In this document: piece after piece, positions 18,960 to 28,143 of the stretch | Numbering within the stretch: position 1 is the first letter of the stretch | How the letters are laid out: every line of letters starts with the position of its first letter | Origin: Pseudomonadota bacterium | GTDB lineage: Bacteria > Pseudomonadota > Alphaproteobacteria > Sneathiellales > Sneathiellaceae | NCBI GenBank assembly: GCA_024743055.1 | Contig: JANSXH010000021.1 | Coordinates: 1-46,416, forward strand | DNA: 46,416 bases | Reading direction: 5' to 3' | Notes under the pieces: generated by a model | What the model was told of the DNA's origin: nothing | Database searches by the model: none | The model's input: the letters and a program-made list of their open reading frames with translations, nothing else | Made by a program: the position numbers and the translations under genes

Positions 18960-20213
18960 CTAGGACGCTTCCAGAATAATGACAGAGCAAGCTGCCTCGT
19001 CAAATCCCATCACCCCACCGCCATTTTCTGCGAGGGCAATACGAGGACTATCCGCCTGCCTTGCCCCGGCTTCACCGCGCAATTGCTGAGTAAGCTCATC
19101 AATCATGGAAAGACCGGTGGCGCCGACAGGATGCCCCTTGGACACCAGCCCCCCTGAGAGATTGATCGGGCGACTACCGCCGAGAGCGGTTGCACCGCTG
19201 GCAACATATTCACCGCCCTTGCCTTCCTCGCAAAAGCCGAGCATCTCGCATTGGTAAATCTCACAGAAAGACGTCGCGTCATGAACTTCGGCAATATCGA
19301 TATCATCCGGGGTCAAACCGGATTGTGCATAGGCTTTTCTGGCGGCAACAGAGCTTAGGCCAGGCTCATCCAGATCCCGGTATTTTCCGCCGGTGAGGAC
19401 ACTTGCCCGGATCTTGATCGCTCTGTCCTGAACTTCCTTCGGCAGCTTGGCAAGATACGCCTCTGAACAGATCAGTGCTGCCGCAGCGCCGTCCCCTATG
19501 GGGGCACACATGGACCGGGTCAGCGGGAAGCTGATAGGCCTGTCCTCCATCACTTTTTCTACACTGACATCAAAGCGATACTGGGCTTTGGGATTAAGGC
19601 TGCCATGATGATGGTTCTTGGAGGAACCGTAAGCGATTTGCTCCTGCGTCGTGCCATATTTCTTCATGTGATAGGCCGCTTGCATGGCGTAAGTGTCCAT
19701 AAACACTGTGCCATTGCCGTTGTCGGGATCGAACGGTTTATCGGCCTTCTCACCCGCCGCCGCGTAATAGTCTTTCCACTGATCCGCATCCAGTTGGTCA
19801 ATTCCGGCATCAAAGATTTCCTGAATTTTCTCCGGATCATTGGGGACAAAGGTCTTTTCAACACCGATAGCCAGGGACAGTTCGGACTGGCCTGAGAGAA
19901 CATCTTTCCAGGCTCCGTGGAACGCCATGGAAGCCGTCGCACATCCGCCCTCCACATTGATGATCGGCACCCGTTCCGGGAACCGGCCTTCCTTGACCAG
20001 TGGCGTAAAGCAGACCTGGCCACGAATACATCCCTGGCCGAAGGTTCCCATGCCGCAATTGCCGAACCAGGCTTGCTCTATATCATTTGCAACCTCGGCC
20101 CCGACATCATCGAGCACCCCAAGATAGGCATCCCGTGTCAGATCTTTGAAGGAGGCTTCGGGCATTTTTTCAAATGGCGTGCTGAACGCCCCGATTATAT
20201 ATGTGTCCTGCAT
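18960..20213 (-). CDS. Thiolase-family protein (SCPx / acetyl-CoA acetyltransferase-like)
   Basis: A 417-aa thiolase from the ATG at 20213, which has AGGGAG about eight bases upstream; an in-frame ATG at 20234 would add seven residues. The active-site Cys lies in NVEGGCATASMAFHGAWKDV, His residues in EVHDATSFCEIYQCE and GLVSKGHPVGATGLSM, and the C-terminal glycine loop in AENGGGVMG. These features match the SCPx branch rather than the FadA type. It would cleave or condense a 3-ketoacyl-CoA, possibly branched. It is the middle gene of a tight minus-strand operon, 27 bp after the P450 and 27 bp before the ligase. Confidence 0.9.
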   Translation of the reverse strand: MQDTYIIGAFSTPFEKMPEASFKDLTRDAYLGVLDDVGAEVANDIEQAWFGNCGMGTFGQGCIRGQVCFTPLVKEGRFPERVPIINVEGGCATASMAFHGAWKDVLSGQSELSLAIGVEKTFVPNDPEKIQEIFDAGIDQLDADQWKDYYAAAGEKADKPFDPDNGNGTVFMDTYAMQAAYHMKKYGTTQEQIAYGSSKNHHHGSLNPKAQYRFDVSVEKVMEDRPISFPLTRSMCAPIGDGAAAALICSEAYLAKLPKEVQDRAIKIRASVLTGGKYRDLDEPGLSSVAARKAYAQSGLTPDDIDIAEVHDATSFCEIYQCEMLGFCEEGKGGEYVASGATALGGSRPINLSGGLVSKGHPVGATGLSMIDELTQQLRGEAGARQADSPRIALAENGGGVMGFDEAACSVIILEAS

Positions 20214-20240
20214 TTTTTTCTCCCTTGCTCCCATTTTATC

Positions 20241-21461
20241 CTACTTAAGCACTGCCGGTAAATTATGAAGGCCGCGCATGCTCAAACTGTCGATCCATCT
20301 CAGTTCCTGATCATCCTTGCAACGATAATTCGGAAACCGGCGCAGGAACTCATTGATGGCGATTTTTCCTTCAAGTCGGGCCAATGCCGCCCCTAAACAG
20401 AAATGAGCCCCATATCCAAAGGTAAGATGGCGGTTCTTTTTGCGGCTGAGGTCCAGATCGTCCGGATTTTCAAACTGGCTTTCATCCCGGTTGGCTGAAT
20501 TATTCATGGCGAAAAGCCGGTCGCCCTTTTTCAATAGCTTGCCTTCCAGCTCATGATCCATCGTGACGATACGGGCGATACCGTTGCTCGGCCCGTCAAA
20601 TCGCAGGAATTCCTCAATGGCCGTGCCGATCATCTTAGGGTTTTCCAACAGGTTCTGCTTCTGCTCCGGAAAGTTATGCATCATCCAGCAGGCACCGCTG
20701 ACCATATTGGTGGTGGTTTCGTGGCCCGCAAACAGGATCATCATGCACGAAGCAATAAGCTCATCATCACTCAACCCCTCCCCGTCTTCCTGGGCTGTGA
20801 TCATGGTGCTCAGGATATCGTCACCGAGATTTTGGCGCCGCGCAGCAATCAGTTGGCGGAAATATCCGGCCATGGCATGGGACCCGGACCGGGCCCGCTC
20901 ATATTTATCGGGGACACCCTGGGCGGTTCCAATAAACACCATCATATCATCTGACCAAGCCTTTATGTCTTTCAGGCGGTCGTGCGGGACGCCAAGGATA
21001 TTCATGATCACAAGGGCCGGCAATGGGGTCGCGAAATCCGTCACCAGATCAACCTCACCGCTTGGATCAAGCGAGGATAGCAAGCGATCCACAATCTCTT
21101 CGATTCCCGGCGCCAGTCCCATAATGGCGCGCGGGGTAAAGGCCGAATTCATGATTTTACGGAGGTGGGTATGTCTTGGAGGGTCCCTGAACACCATCCA
21201 CAAATTCAAATAGCGGATTACTTCCTGCAGAACCGATTTCTCCTTGGGCGGCAGGCTCTCATAGAAGGGTGTAATCCGGTCCGGAGACAGGGATTTGGTC
21301 ATATGGGCCCGTTTGACATCGTCATAGCGGGTCAAAATCCAGCTTTTAAGCCTCGGGTGCCAATGTACCGGATCTTCTTCCCGAAGCCGCGCATAAACGG
21401 GAAACGGATCCGCCAATGTCTGCTTATCTCTTAGATCATAGACAGGTAAAACAAGGGTCAT
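20241..21461 (-). CDS. Cytochrome P450
   Basis: A 406-aa soluble bacterial P450. The I-helix motif AGHETTTN lies at about 245-252, the K-helix ExxR at 284-287 (EFLR), and the haem loop is FGYGAHFCLGAALAR with the ligand Cys at about 355. The start at 21461 (MTLVLPVYDL) is supported by AGGA about seven bases upstream; an in-frame ATG at 21533 would add a 24-residue Cys-containing leader and is unlikely. It is first in the operon with thiolase and acyl-CoA ligase. No ferredoxin or ferredoxin reductase is nearby, so redox partners must be elsewhere. It probably hydroxylates a hydrophobic substrate that the next two enzymes process. Confidence 0.95.
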   Translation of the reverse strand: MTLVLPVYDLRDKQTLADPFPVYARLREEDPVHWHPRLKSWILTRYDDVKRAHMTKSLSPDRITPFYESLPPKEKSVLQEVIRYLNLWMVFRDPPRHTHLRKIMNSAFTPRAIMGLAPGIEEIVDRLLSSLDPSGEVDLVTDFATPLPALVIMNILGVPHDRLKDIKAWSDDMMVFIGTAQGVPDKYERARSGSHAMAGYFRQLIAARRQNLGDDILSTMITAQEDGEGLSDDELIASCMMILFAGHETTTNMVSGACWMMHNFPEQKQNLLENPKMIGTAIEEFLRFDGPSNGIARIVTMDHELEGKLLKKGDRLFAMNNSANRDESQFENPDDLDLSRKKNRHLTFGYGAHFCLGAALARLEGKIAINEFLRRFPNYRCKDDQELRWIDSLSMRGLHNLPAVLK

Positions 21462-21520
21462 CCGATATCCTTTTGGGGATTCACATTTCGTGCAGGTCGT
21501 AATTTCGTTTTTATTATTGT

Positions 21521-21530
21521 AACGATCGTT
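21521..21530. promoter_or_regulatory. Palindrome upstream of the P450 operon
   Basis: AACGATCGTT is a perfect 10-bp palindrome, flanked by ATTGT and CAATA that extend the symmetry imperfectly. It lies 60 bases upstream of the P450 start. TetR-type repressors of lipid catabolism use similar sites, but no such gene is adjacent. Confidence 0.4.
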
Positions 21531-21572
21531 CAATATATAGGGGTTTGCACAGAATTCAACTTAAATGGCAGC

Positions 21573-21595
21573 AAAAAACCGCCCTATAGGCGGTT
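21573..21595 (-). terminator. Rho-independent terminator after the acidic orphan gene
   Basis: AACCGCC (21577-21583) and GGCGGTT (21589-21595) form a 7-bp stem with a 5-base loop. On the minus strand the stem ends in a run of T residues. It follows the stop at 21627 by about 30 bases and separates this gene from the P450 promoter. Confidence 0.8.
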
Positions 21596-21626
21596 CATGG
21601 AAAGGCTGCGAAGGGCTGAAATCTGA

Positions 21627-22265
21627 TCAGCTTTCGTCGGCTACATATAGGGTTTCGAATATATTATCCAAAGCACGGGATGGATCGACGGCGACAACCG
21701 ATTCAAAGAGCTCCGGTATTGAATCTGCTGACGGTTCTTGAGGGGTATTGTCCCAGAAGGTGTCTTCCAGGGAAACCTGATGGTCCGGCACCTCACCAAA
21801 CGGCGTTTGCTGAGGCGTCGCCCCAACCGCATCAAAAAGCTGATCCAGATCCACCAATTGCCGTGTACCCTCAAAAGACAAATCCGGGAAACCAATGTCA
21901 GAAGATGCGGTTGGATGCAAATCAGGAATACTGTCCGAAGAGACATCAAACATTACGTCGAGATCATTCTCATGAGACAGCTCTTCCATAAAGCTGCCGA
22001 CTTCCTCTGCAAAATCCGTTTCCTCCATTGGCATGGAACTGACATCCTCGGGTCGTGCAGAGAGTTCCTGGCCCTCGTCCCCTAGCATATATTCACCGCT
22101 CGCAGCAGAAGTGGCTGGACTGTCCAGGGGCGGCAGGACATAGATATTGTCAACATCCAGGTCACCGAAATGGATATCGGTGGCGTCCTGTTGACGCACG
22201 TCTGCATCCTGGCCCGTGGCCTGTTGCAGAGTGATCTCGTCTGATTTTTCTGTGTCGTCCGCCAT
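21627..22265 (-). CDS. Acidic hypothetical protein, 212 aa
   Basis: I do not recognise a family. The protein is strongly acidic (runs such as DLDVDNIYVLPPLD, MEETDFAEEVGSFMEEL and NDLDVMFDVSSDSIPD) with few basic residues and no cysteine. It has no signal peptide or membrane segment. Short similar segments recur: DSIPDL at about residue 110 and DSIPELF at about 185. It looks largely disordered with short amphipathic stretches. It is monocistronic with its own terminator and has an AT-rich upstream region of nearly 400 bases shared with the divergent chemoreceptor. A scaffold, adaptor or secreted effector role is imaginable, but nothing proves one. Confidence 0.72.
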   Translation of the reverse strand: MADDTEKSDEITLQQATGQDADVRQQDATDIHFGDLDVDNIYVLPPLDSPATSAASGEYMLGDEGQELSARPEDVSSMPMEETDFAEEVGSFMEELSHENDLDVMFDVSSDSIPDLHPTASSDIGFPDLSFEGTRQLVDLDQLFDAVGATPQQTPFGEVPDHQVSLEDTFWDNTPQEPSADSIPELFESVVAVDPSRALDNIFETLYVADES

Positions 22266-22659
22266 AAAATATACGCGTCTTCCTGTGAAATACTTTTACT
22301 CTTCCAGCGAAAAATAATCGGCCGGTGCTTTTCAGGACTTAAATTAGAGCAAGGGAAATGGGAATGCATACCCCAAACAAGGGAATCATTGCTAATTTAA
22401 GGAAATATTTAAAGTGCTTTTAAAACAAACAATTATGGCGAAATTGAGGGTTTATACTTAAGCAAATATTAACAAAAGATTTAGATTTTCCCCCTCATTT
22501 GAATGACGGAATTTAAGTCAACCTTATTAACTATCTTTTCATAAAATTCGCCTAAATTTGCACTTAGAATAAATAGTACTTTTACCAGAGTAAGTATTAC
22601 TTTGGTATTATTACATGTGTAAGTAGTGAGATAAATAGTAACATGTCTGGAGTAAGTAG
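22266..22659. other. AT-rich divergent promoter region
   Basis: These 394 bases separate the acidic orphan gene (leftward) and the chemoreceptor gene (rightward). No coding frame is convincing. The stretch is AT-rich with long A/T tracts around 22380-22520, and its right end holds repeated motifs described separately. It probably carries both promoters. Confidence 0.6.
22569..22658 (+). repeat. Repeated short motifs in the chemoreceptor leader
   Basis: GTAAGTA occurs at 22590, 22619 and 22652; ATAAATAGTA at 22569 and 22631; ACATGT at 22613 and 22641. The last GTAAGTA lies between the GGAG ribosome site and the start codon at 22660. The pattern looks like imperfect tandem duplication in the 5' leader or multiple protein or RNA binding sites. 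Confidence 0.5.
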
Positions 22660-24894
22660 ATGTTTGGTATGAAGTTAAAGATCTCCCACAAGCTTCCCCT
22701 CTATATTGTAGGTAGCTCCCTGGTCACGGCCCTTGTACTGGCAATTGCCACATATATACAGAGTGCCAAGACCATTCAGCATGAGATCGAGCTGGAACTG
22801 GAAACCGTGGTTGAAGCCAGAACCGTTCAGCTGGATCTGTACCTGAAATCAATTCAGGAAGATCTGGATATTATTGCCGCCAGCCCTTTCGCCCATAATG
22901 CCCTCAAGGATTTTGAGCATGCATGGCTCGGAATGGGTCCAGATGCCCAGAGAACACTTCAGGATGCCTATGTCACCAACAACCCACACCCCAAAGATAA
23001 AAGGGAAGATTTGAATTACGCGGCTACCGGGACATTATATGATCAGGCACATGCCACTTACCACGAATGGTTCCGTGAAATCCTGCATCGCAAAGGTTAT
23101 TACGATATTTTTCTGATCGATCCCGCAGGCAATGTTGTCTATTCCGTCCATAAGGCCGCGGATTACGCGACAAATGTAAGAGCCGGGAAATGGAAAGATA
23201 CGGACCTTGGTAATGCTTTCAGGGCGGGTGCCAAAAATGCCGAAAGTGGACATGACTACTTTTCAGATTTCAAACCCTATGCTCCGAGCGATGGCAAGCC
23301 AGCAGGCTTTATTTCCAAGCCGGTTGTTGAGCCGGATGGGGAGTTTATCGGAACTCTCGTCTTTGAGATGCCTGCCAGCAAGATCAATGCTCTTATTGGC
23401 GATCTGACAGGCCTTGGCGAAACCGGTGAAGCAGTTCTTGTCGGGACGGATCACCTGCTACGCACAAATTCCCCGCGCAGTGAAGAGCCAACATTCCTGG
23501 TCAAGGAAGATTCATCAGAACCTGTACAACGTGCCCTAAATGGTGAGATCGGCTTTACCCATGCCTTGAATTATGACGGTCATGAAGTTGCAGTTGCCTA
23601 TGGTCCTTTTGAATTCCTTGATACCAAATGGGCTGTCCTGGTTGAAATGCATGAAGAAGAATTTCAGGCTCCGACAGTTTCACTGCGCAACTCGATGATT
23701 ATGATCACTCTGGTCATTCTCGCTATTGCCACTGCCGCCGGTATTTTCCTTGCCCGCCAGATTGCGGGCGCCCTTGTCAATGTAAACTCGACCATGATGA
23801 AACTGGCTGAGGGAGACAATACCGTTGACGTGCCGTACCTGGATCGGACCGATGAAATCGGTGAAATGGCGAATTCTGTTCAAACTTTTAAGGACAATGA
23901 CATCGAGCGTCGTCGCCTTGAAGAAGAATCAGCCCTCGCCGCCAAGGAACAGGCGGAACGGGACAAAGCGCAAGCTGAAGCAGATGCCAAACAGGAAGCT
24001 GCTGAAAGAGAGCGTGAGCGTAATGAAATTGCTGCAAAAGAAGCCCGCGCTGCGAAAATCACCAGCATGATCGAAGCTTTTGAAGGCAAGGTAAACAGCC
24101 TGATCGGTACATTGAACATGTCCGCCTCGAACTTCAAAGGCAATGCGGATGAATTGAAATCAACCGCCGAGACAACGAATATGTTGGCCTCTGAAGTTTC
24201 AGTGGCATCTGGTCAAGCGTCCTCAAACGTTCAGACCGTAGCCTCTGCGGCAGAAGAACTCTCTTCTTCTATCACAGAAATCAGCCGTCAGGTCTCTCAG
24301 GCCTCGACTGTTTCGGAAGAAGCGGTTGCTGAAGCAGATACCAGCATCAATTCTGTCAACGATCTAGCTAATCGGGCACAAAAAATCAGTGATGTTGTCA
24401 CAATGATCAGCGATATTGCCAGCCAGACTAACTTGCTTGCATTGAACGCGACCATTGAAGCGGCCCGCGCCGGAGATGCCGGTAAAGGATTCGCGGTTGT
24501 GGCGTCTGAAGTAAAGGCCCTTGCCACACAAACGGCACGGGCTACTGAGGAAATTGAGAAGCAGATCAGCGATATTCAAACCGCTTCCGGTGATACCGTG
24601 ACGACGATCAACAGCATCAGCGGTGTCATCAATTCGATCCGTGAAGCAACGGTCTCCATTTCCTCTGCTGTTGAGGAGCAGAGCGCTGCAACTACAGAGA
24701 TTTCCCGAAATGTTCAGGAAGCCTCGAGTGGTACGACAGCTGTTTCTTCAAAAATTGAAACTGTTTCTGCCAAGTCCAAAGAAACGGGAGAAGCAGCAGA
24801 CAGTATGCTCTCTGCCTCAGAAGAACTCAGCAGTCTTGCGGAAAACCTGAAGGAAAATATTGAATCCTTCCTCACAGAAGTTAAGGCAGCCTAA
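22660..24894 (+). CDS. Methyl-accepting chemotaxis protein (dCache-like sensor)
   Basis: A 744-aa transmembrane chemoreceptor. TM1 lies at about 12-32 and TM2 at about 345-365 ([20 protein letters not shown]), enclosing a roughly 310-residue periplasmic sensor that resembles a double Cache domain ([17 protein letters not shown] in the membrane-distal part). A HAMP domain (about 365-420) is followed by an Ala/Glu-rich coiled coil (420-470). The highly conserved signalling hairpin is at about 584-624 ([20 protein letters not shown]). GGAG lies seven bases before the ATG. It would relay ligand binding to CheA/CheW, none of which is in the window. The ligand may be a small organic acid or amino acid. 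Confidence 0.95.
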   Translation: MFGMKLKISHKLPLYIVGSSLVTALVLAIATYIQSAKTIQHEIELELETVVEARTVQLDLYLKSIQEDLDIIAASPFAHNALKDFEHAWLGMGPDAQRTLQDAYVTNNPHPKDKREDLNYAATGTLYDQAHATYHEWFREILHRKGYYDIFLIDPAGNVVYSVHKAADYATNVRAGKWKDTDLGNAFRAGAKNAESGHDYFSDFKPYAPSDGKPAGFISKPVVEPDGEFIGTLVFEMPASKINALIGDLTGLGETGEAVLVGTDHLLRTNSPRSEEPTFLVKEDSSEPVQRALNGEIGFTHALNYDGHEVAVAYGPFEFLDTKWAVLVEMHEEEFQAPTVSLRNSMIMITLVILAIATAAGIFLARQIAGALVNVNSTMMKLAEGDNTVDVPYLDRTDEIGEMANSVQTFKDNDIERRRLEEESALAAKEQAERDKAQAEADAKQEAAERERERNEIAAKEARAAKITSMIEAFEGKVNSLIGTLNMSASNFKGNADELKSTAETTNMLASEVSVASGQASSNVQTVASAAEELSSSITEISRQVSQASTVSEEAVAEADTSINSVNDLANRAQKISDVVTMISDIASQTNLLALNATIEAARAGDAGKGFAVVASEVKALATQTARATEEIEKQISDIQTASGDTVTTINSISGVINSIREATVSISSAVEEQSAATTEISRNVQEASSGTTAVSSKIETVSAKSKETGEAADSMLSASEELSSLAENLKENIESFLTEVKAA

Positions 24895-24932
24895 GGTGAA
24901 TGCATAAAATTTACCGTGTATTTACCTTTCTT

Positions 24933-24959
24933 AACAACCGTTCTTTAAGAACTTTTGTT
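24933..24959 (+). promoter_or_regulatory. Inverted repeat between chemoreceptor and SH3 genes
   Basis: AACAA-CC-GTTCTT and AAGAAC-TT-TTGTT are symmetric around 24946. GC content is low and the U-run is short, so it may be a weak terminator of the chemoreceptor gene or an operator of the next gene. Confidence 0.3.
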
Positions 24960-24994
24960 GATCATCAGAGGCTGTCCATTTAGATTGTTTTCTG

Positions 24995-25420
24995 ATGAGG
25001 TATGCTGTGAGCAATATTCCAAGCGTTTTCAACGCAAATCGAGTTTCCGATTGCGCCAAACTGCTTGTCCGCGGGAGCTTTGTCGCCGCTGGCCTGTGTT
25101 TTGGCGCAACCGCCTTTTCCACTGCCGCCCAGGCTCAGGCAGACGATCCTGAATATTTTCAGGTCAATATGAAGCCTGGCAGCACCCTTAATGTGCGCAA
25201 GGATCCTTCCTTAAAAAGCGAGAAAATTGGCACTCTGCCAGCGAACGCGGATGGGATCGCTAACCTTGGGTGCCATGTCGGCATGCCATATCTGGAATGG
25301 CGGGAATCTACAACAGCCGTCAGGAAAGTCGAAACGCGCCGCAAATGGTGCAATATCGAATATAACGGCATGGTTGGCTGGACAGCCGGTAAATATCTGG
25401 AAGAAGATCGTCCAGAATAA
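24995..25420 (+). CDS. Periplasmic SH3-domain protein
   Basis: A 141-aa exported protein. A positively charged N-terminus and a hydrophobic segment (SFVAAGLCFGATAFSTAAQAQA) form a signal peptide with cleavage near AQA. The mature part is a bacterial SH3 fold: VNMKPGSTLNVRKDPSLKSEKIGTL and the end MVGWTAGKYLEE are typical of SH3b/SH3_4 domains. Two cysteines (in LGCHVGM and KWCNIEY) may form a disulfide. Such domains often bind peptidoglycan or protein partners. The ATG at 24995 has no good ribosome site; GTG at 25007, preceded by GAGG, may be the true start. Confidence 0.82.
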   Translation: MRYAVSNIPSVFNANRVSDCAKLLVRGSFVAAGLCFGATAFSTAAQAQADDPEYFQVNMKPGSTLNVRKDPSLKSEKIGTLPANADGIANLGCHVGMPYLEWRESTTAVRKVETRRKWCNIEYNGMVGWTAGKYLEEDRPE

Positions 25421-25430
25421 CGGCGAATAC

Positions 25431-25874
25431 TTAATTTCCAAACAGAATTAGCGCGGCCTGTAACACAAACAGGTATCGCGCTAATTTGCCAATTGTCACC
25501 AGCACGATGAAAGGCAGCAAAGGTGTTCTGAGAACGCCCGCCGCGATCGTCAACGGGTCCCCCACAATTGGTGCCCAGGACATCAGCAAGCTCCATTTCC
25601 CATACCGGCGAAACCAGTCCGTCGATTTCTCATACATACTTGCCTTGATCGGAAACCATTTCCTGTCCCGAAAATGCGACAGGTAACGCCCGAGGATCCA
25701 ATTGACGATTGAACCCAACACGTTTCCCGTCAAAGCACTCAAAACCAATAGCCAGATCGCCCCATTTTCAGTCGCGACATAACCTGTCAGCAAGGCTTCA
25801 GAAGAACCAGGCAGTAAAGTAGCTGATAGAAAGGCACTTAAGAAAAGGCTTCCATAAACAGGTATCGCTGTCAT
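25431..25874 (-). CDS. DedA/YqaA-family membrane protein
   Basis: A 147-aa inner-membrane protein of the short YqaA subgroup of DedA (VTT domain). Features are LPGSSEALLTGYV near the N-terminus, GNVLGSIVNWILGRY with the conserved glycines, and a re-entrant-like RRYGKWSLLMSWAPIVGDPLTIAAG. DedA proteins are linked to membrane lipid flipping and proton-motive-force maintenance. It converges on the SH3 gene (10 bp apart) and is divergent from the desaturase gene (42 bp apart). Confidence 0.88.
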   Translation of the reverse strand: MTAIPVYGSLFLSAFLSATLLPGSSEALLTGYVATENGAIWLLVLSALTGNVLGSIVNWILGRYLSHFRDRKWFPIKASMYEKSTDWFRRYGKWSLLMSWAPIVGDPLTIAAGVLRTPLLPFIVLVTIGKLARYLFVLQAALILFGN

Positions 25875-25916
25875 ATCTTCAATACCTGCACGGTAAAACT
25901 CCAGGAGTGACGCAAA

Positions 25917-26819
25917 GTGTCACAACTCGATCATCGGGCTTTCTTGAAAAGCCTCAGCGCTGAACAAAGACGACAATTGCTGCAAAAGTCTGATTGGCCC
26001 GGTCTTCTGCACCTTACCGTCCATTTTGGGGCAATTCTGATCTGCTCCGCCCTTCTCCTGTCCGATAGCCCGTTTTACCTGATGCTGTTACCAGTGCAAG
26101 GGTTTCTTATTATATTCCTGTTTACGGCCTTGCACGAGACCATCCATGGCACGGCGTTTCGAACAAACTGGCTTAATACGGTGGTTGCCCATATCTCTGG
26201 CTTTCTGATACTGATCCCGCCAACCTGGTTTCATGATTTTCACTTCGCCCATCATCGTTTCACCCATGATCCTGATAAGGATCCGGAACTGCAATCTCAC
26301 AAACCAAGCTCCCTGCCCCAGTATCTCGTATATATATCCGGCATATCGACCTGGCGTGAAAAGCTAACCAAGCTGATCAGTAACGCTTTGGGACGCAACC
26401 TGGACAGCTTCGTTAGTTCCAAGAACCGGATGCGGGTTGTTATAGAAGCGCGGGTAATTCTGTGCCTGTATCTGTTCTTGTTCGGGGTCAGTTTGGCAAC
26501 CAGTTCTCTCGCCCTGCTCTGGATTTGGGTTCTGCCAGCCTTGCTTGGACAGCCCATGCTACGGCTGTATCTTCTGGCTGAGCATACAGGTTGTTCTCCG
26601 TCGGAAGACATGTTCGTGAAAACAAGAACAACCTATACCAACCCTGTGCTCACTTTTTTCGCCTGGAACATGCCGTATCATGCGGAACATCATGCCTTTG
26701 CGGCAGTTCCCTTCCACAAGCTCCCGGATTTCCACCAGCTGACACAGCCGCATCTTAAGGTCACGGAGACGGGCTACCTCAATTTCAATCGAAAGCTTGT
26801 ACAGAGTTTTCAGAAATAG
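25917..26819 (+). CDS. Membrane fatty-acid desaturase/hydroxylase-family protein
   Basis: A 300-aa integral membrane di-iron enzyme. The three histidine boxes are present: HETIHG, HFAHHRFTH and HAEHHAF, spaced by hydrophobic helices. The start is GTG at 25917, with AGGAG nine bases upstream. The family includes acyl-lipid desaturases, carotenoid ketolases/hydroxylases and alkane hydroxylase-like enzymes; the box pattern (HExxHG ... HFxHHxxTH ... HAEHH) suits a fatty-acid desaturase. No carotenoid genes are nearby. Confidence 0.85.
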   Translation: MSQLDHRAFLKSLSAEQRRQLLQKSDWPGLLHLTVHFGAILICSALLLSDSPFYLMLLPVQGFLIIFLFTALHETIHGTAFRTNWLNTVVAHISGFLILIPPTWFHDFHFAHHRFTHDPDKDPELQSHKPSSLPQYLVYISGISTWREKLTKLISNALGRNLDSFVSSKNRMRVVIEARVILCLYLFLFGVSLATSSLALLWIWVLPALLGQPMLRLYLLAEHTGCSPSEDMFVKTRTTYTNPVLTFFAWNMPYHAEHHAFAAVPFHKLPDFHQLTQPHLKVTETGYLNFNRKLVQSFQK

Positions 26820-26828
26820 CCGATCGAA

Positions 26829-27524
26829 CTAACTCGCAGGACGTCTTTGCGCCATCAAGTTCTTACGGGTCTCTTCACTCCATTCTCCGGTTGGTTTACC
26901 AAGATCACGCCCGACCTCATAGCCGCGCCGCAACGCGGGTCGGCCTTTCATAAGATCATACCAACGCCGAATGTTGGGAAATTCCTCAAGATTTATCTCC
27001 TGACGCTTGTAAGTGATGATCCAAGGCCAGCAGGCCATATCGGCAATGGAATACTCCCCGCAAATATATTCCCGCCCTTCCAGGCGTGTATTCAGCACAT
27101 CAAATAAGCGTAGTACTTCCGTCGAGTAGCGCTCCATGGCATAGGGAATTCTCTCCGGCGCATAGAACTTGAAGTGACCGTTCTGACCCAGCATGGGTCC
27201 GAGTCCCCCCATTTGCCACATCAGCCATTCAAAAACTTCGTTGCGGCCGCGCAGATCCTTCGGCAAAAACTTACCCGTCTTTTCGGCTAGGTAGATCAGG
27301 ATTGCTCCTGTCTCAAACACAGAAACGGGCTCACCGCCATCCTCAGGATCCTGATCGATGATCGCCGGCATCCGGTTATTGGGGCTGATGGCAAGAAAGT
27401 CCTTTTCAAACTGTTCACCCTTACCGATATTGACGGGAATTACATTGTAATCGAGGCCCATTTCTTCCAAAGCAATGGAGATTTTCCAGCCATTGGGCGT
27501 CGGCCAATAATATAGATCAATCAT
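26829..27524 (-). CDS. Glutathione S-transferase (YfcG/YghU-like)
   Basis: A 231-aa cytosolic GST. The N-terminal thioredoxin-like domain contains YYWPTPNGWKISIALEEMGL and the cis-Pro segment SPNNRMPAIID, followed by the glutathione-binding FETGAILIYLAEK. The C-terminal helical domain starts at about residue 95. The TPNGWK motif in place of a catalytic Tyr or Ser is typical of the Nu-class, disulfide-reductase-like GSTs. It is 13 bp downstream of the DsbA-fold isomerase gene, an arrangement suggesting joint glutathione-dependent chemistry. Confidence 0.92.
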   Translation of the reverse strand: MIDLYYWPTPNGWKISIALEEMGLDYNVIPVNIGKGEQFEKDFLAISPNNRMPAIIDQDPEDGGEPVSVFETGAILIYLAEKTGKFLPKDLRGRNEVFEWLMWQMGGLGPMLGQNGHFKFYAPERIPYAMERYSTEVLRLFDVLNTRLEGREYICGEYSIADMACWPWIITYKRQEINLEEFPNIRRWYDLMKGRPALRRGYEVGRDLGKPTGEWSEETRKNLMAQRRPAS

Positions 27525-27537
27525 AGTTACTTTCCCT

Positions 27538-28143
27538 TTAGGCTGCGCCGAGTTTGGCTTCGATTAGCTGGAAGCGATCATTTCCGAAATACATATCCCT
27601 ATCGTCGAGGTAAATAGTCGGAGATCCAAAACCGCCACGATCAATCAGTTCCTGGGTCACGTCTTTAAGCTTGTCCTTATAGACTGGATCATTGATCTTT
27701 TCGAAAAAGCTTACCTTGTCCAAGCCAACCTCATCGACAATACCTTCGAGAATATCCACTTGGGAAATATCAGCAAGATCCGTCCAGTAACGTTCAAATA
27801 CACGTCGGGCATAGGGGACCAGGCAATCTTCTTCCAGAGCAACGAAAGCCCCGCGCATGGCCTTGACGCTGTTGACAGGAAAAACCGGAGGTTGGCCGAT
27901 TTTGATGCCCACATAGTTGGCCCAGTCCTGCAAATCCTTTTTGCCATAGCGTTGCTTCGGGATCACCGGATTATCCCGGTTGTTATAAACAGAGGGATTG
28001 ACAGTATTAAACACACCGCCCACCAGAAACGGCTTATAGATGACTTCCAGATCCGATCTTTTCGCGATGAGTTTCTGTAAGGATTCAAATCCGAGAAATG
28101 TCCAGGGACTTGAGCAATCGAAAAAGAACTCGAGCTTATGCAT
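27538..28143 (-). CDS. 2-hydroxychromene-2-carboxylate isomerase-like (DsbA/kappa-GST fold)
   Basis: A 201-aa protein of the DsbA-like thioredoxin fold. The N-terminus LEFFFDCSSPWTFLGFESLQ carries the Ser-Pro motif of NahD/kappa-class enzymes, here with a Cys just before the serines. Further features are FPVNSVKAMRGAF and the end DRGGFGSPTIYLDDRDMYFGNDR. NahD isomerises hydroxychromene carboxylate in naphthalene breakdown using glutathione. No other naphthalene genes are present, so a broader detoxification role is as likely. AGAGG precedes the ATG at 28143. It is first in a two-gene unit with the GST. Confidence 0.88.
   Translation of the reverse strand: MHKLEFFFDCSSPWTFLGFESLQKLIAKRSDLEVIYKPFLVGGVFNTVNPSVYNNRDNPVIPKQRYGKKDLQDWANYVGIKIGQPPVFPVNSVKAMRGAFVALEEDCLVPYARRVFERYWTDLADISQVDILEGIVDEVGLDKVSFFEKINDPVYKDKLKDVTQELIDRGGFGSPTIYLDDRDMYFGNDRFQLIEAKLGAA

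Noticed and set aside
18351..19157. A 268-codon plus-strand frame
   Set aside because: It lies antisense across the acyl-CoA ligase and thiolase genes, whose catalytic motifs are intact; no domain is visible in the plus-strand product.
27538..28143. A naphthalene degradation locus
   Set aside because: Only the NahD-like isomerase is present; no dioxygenase or other nah genes are in the window.
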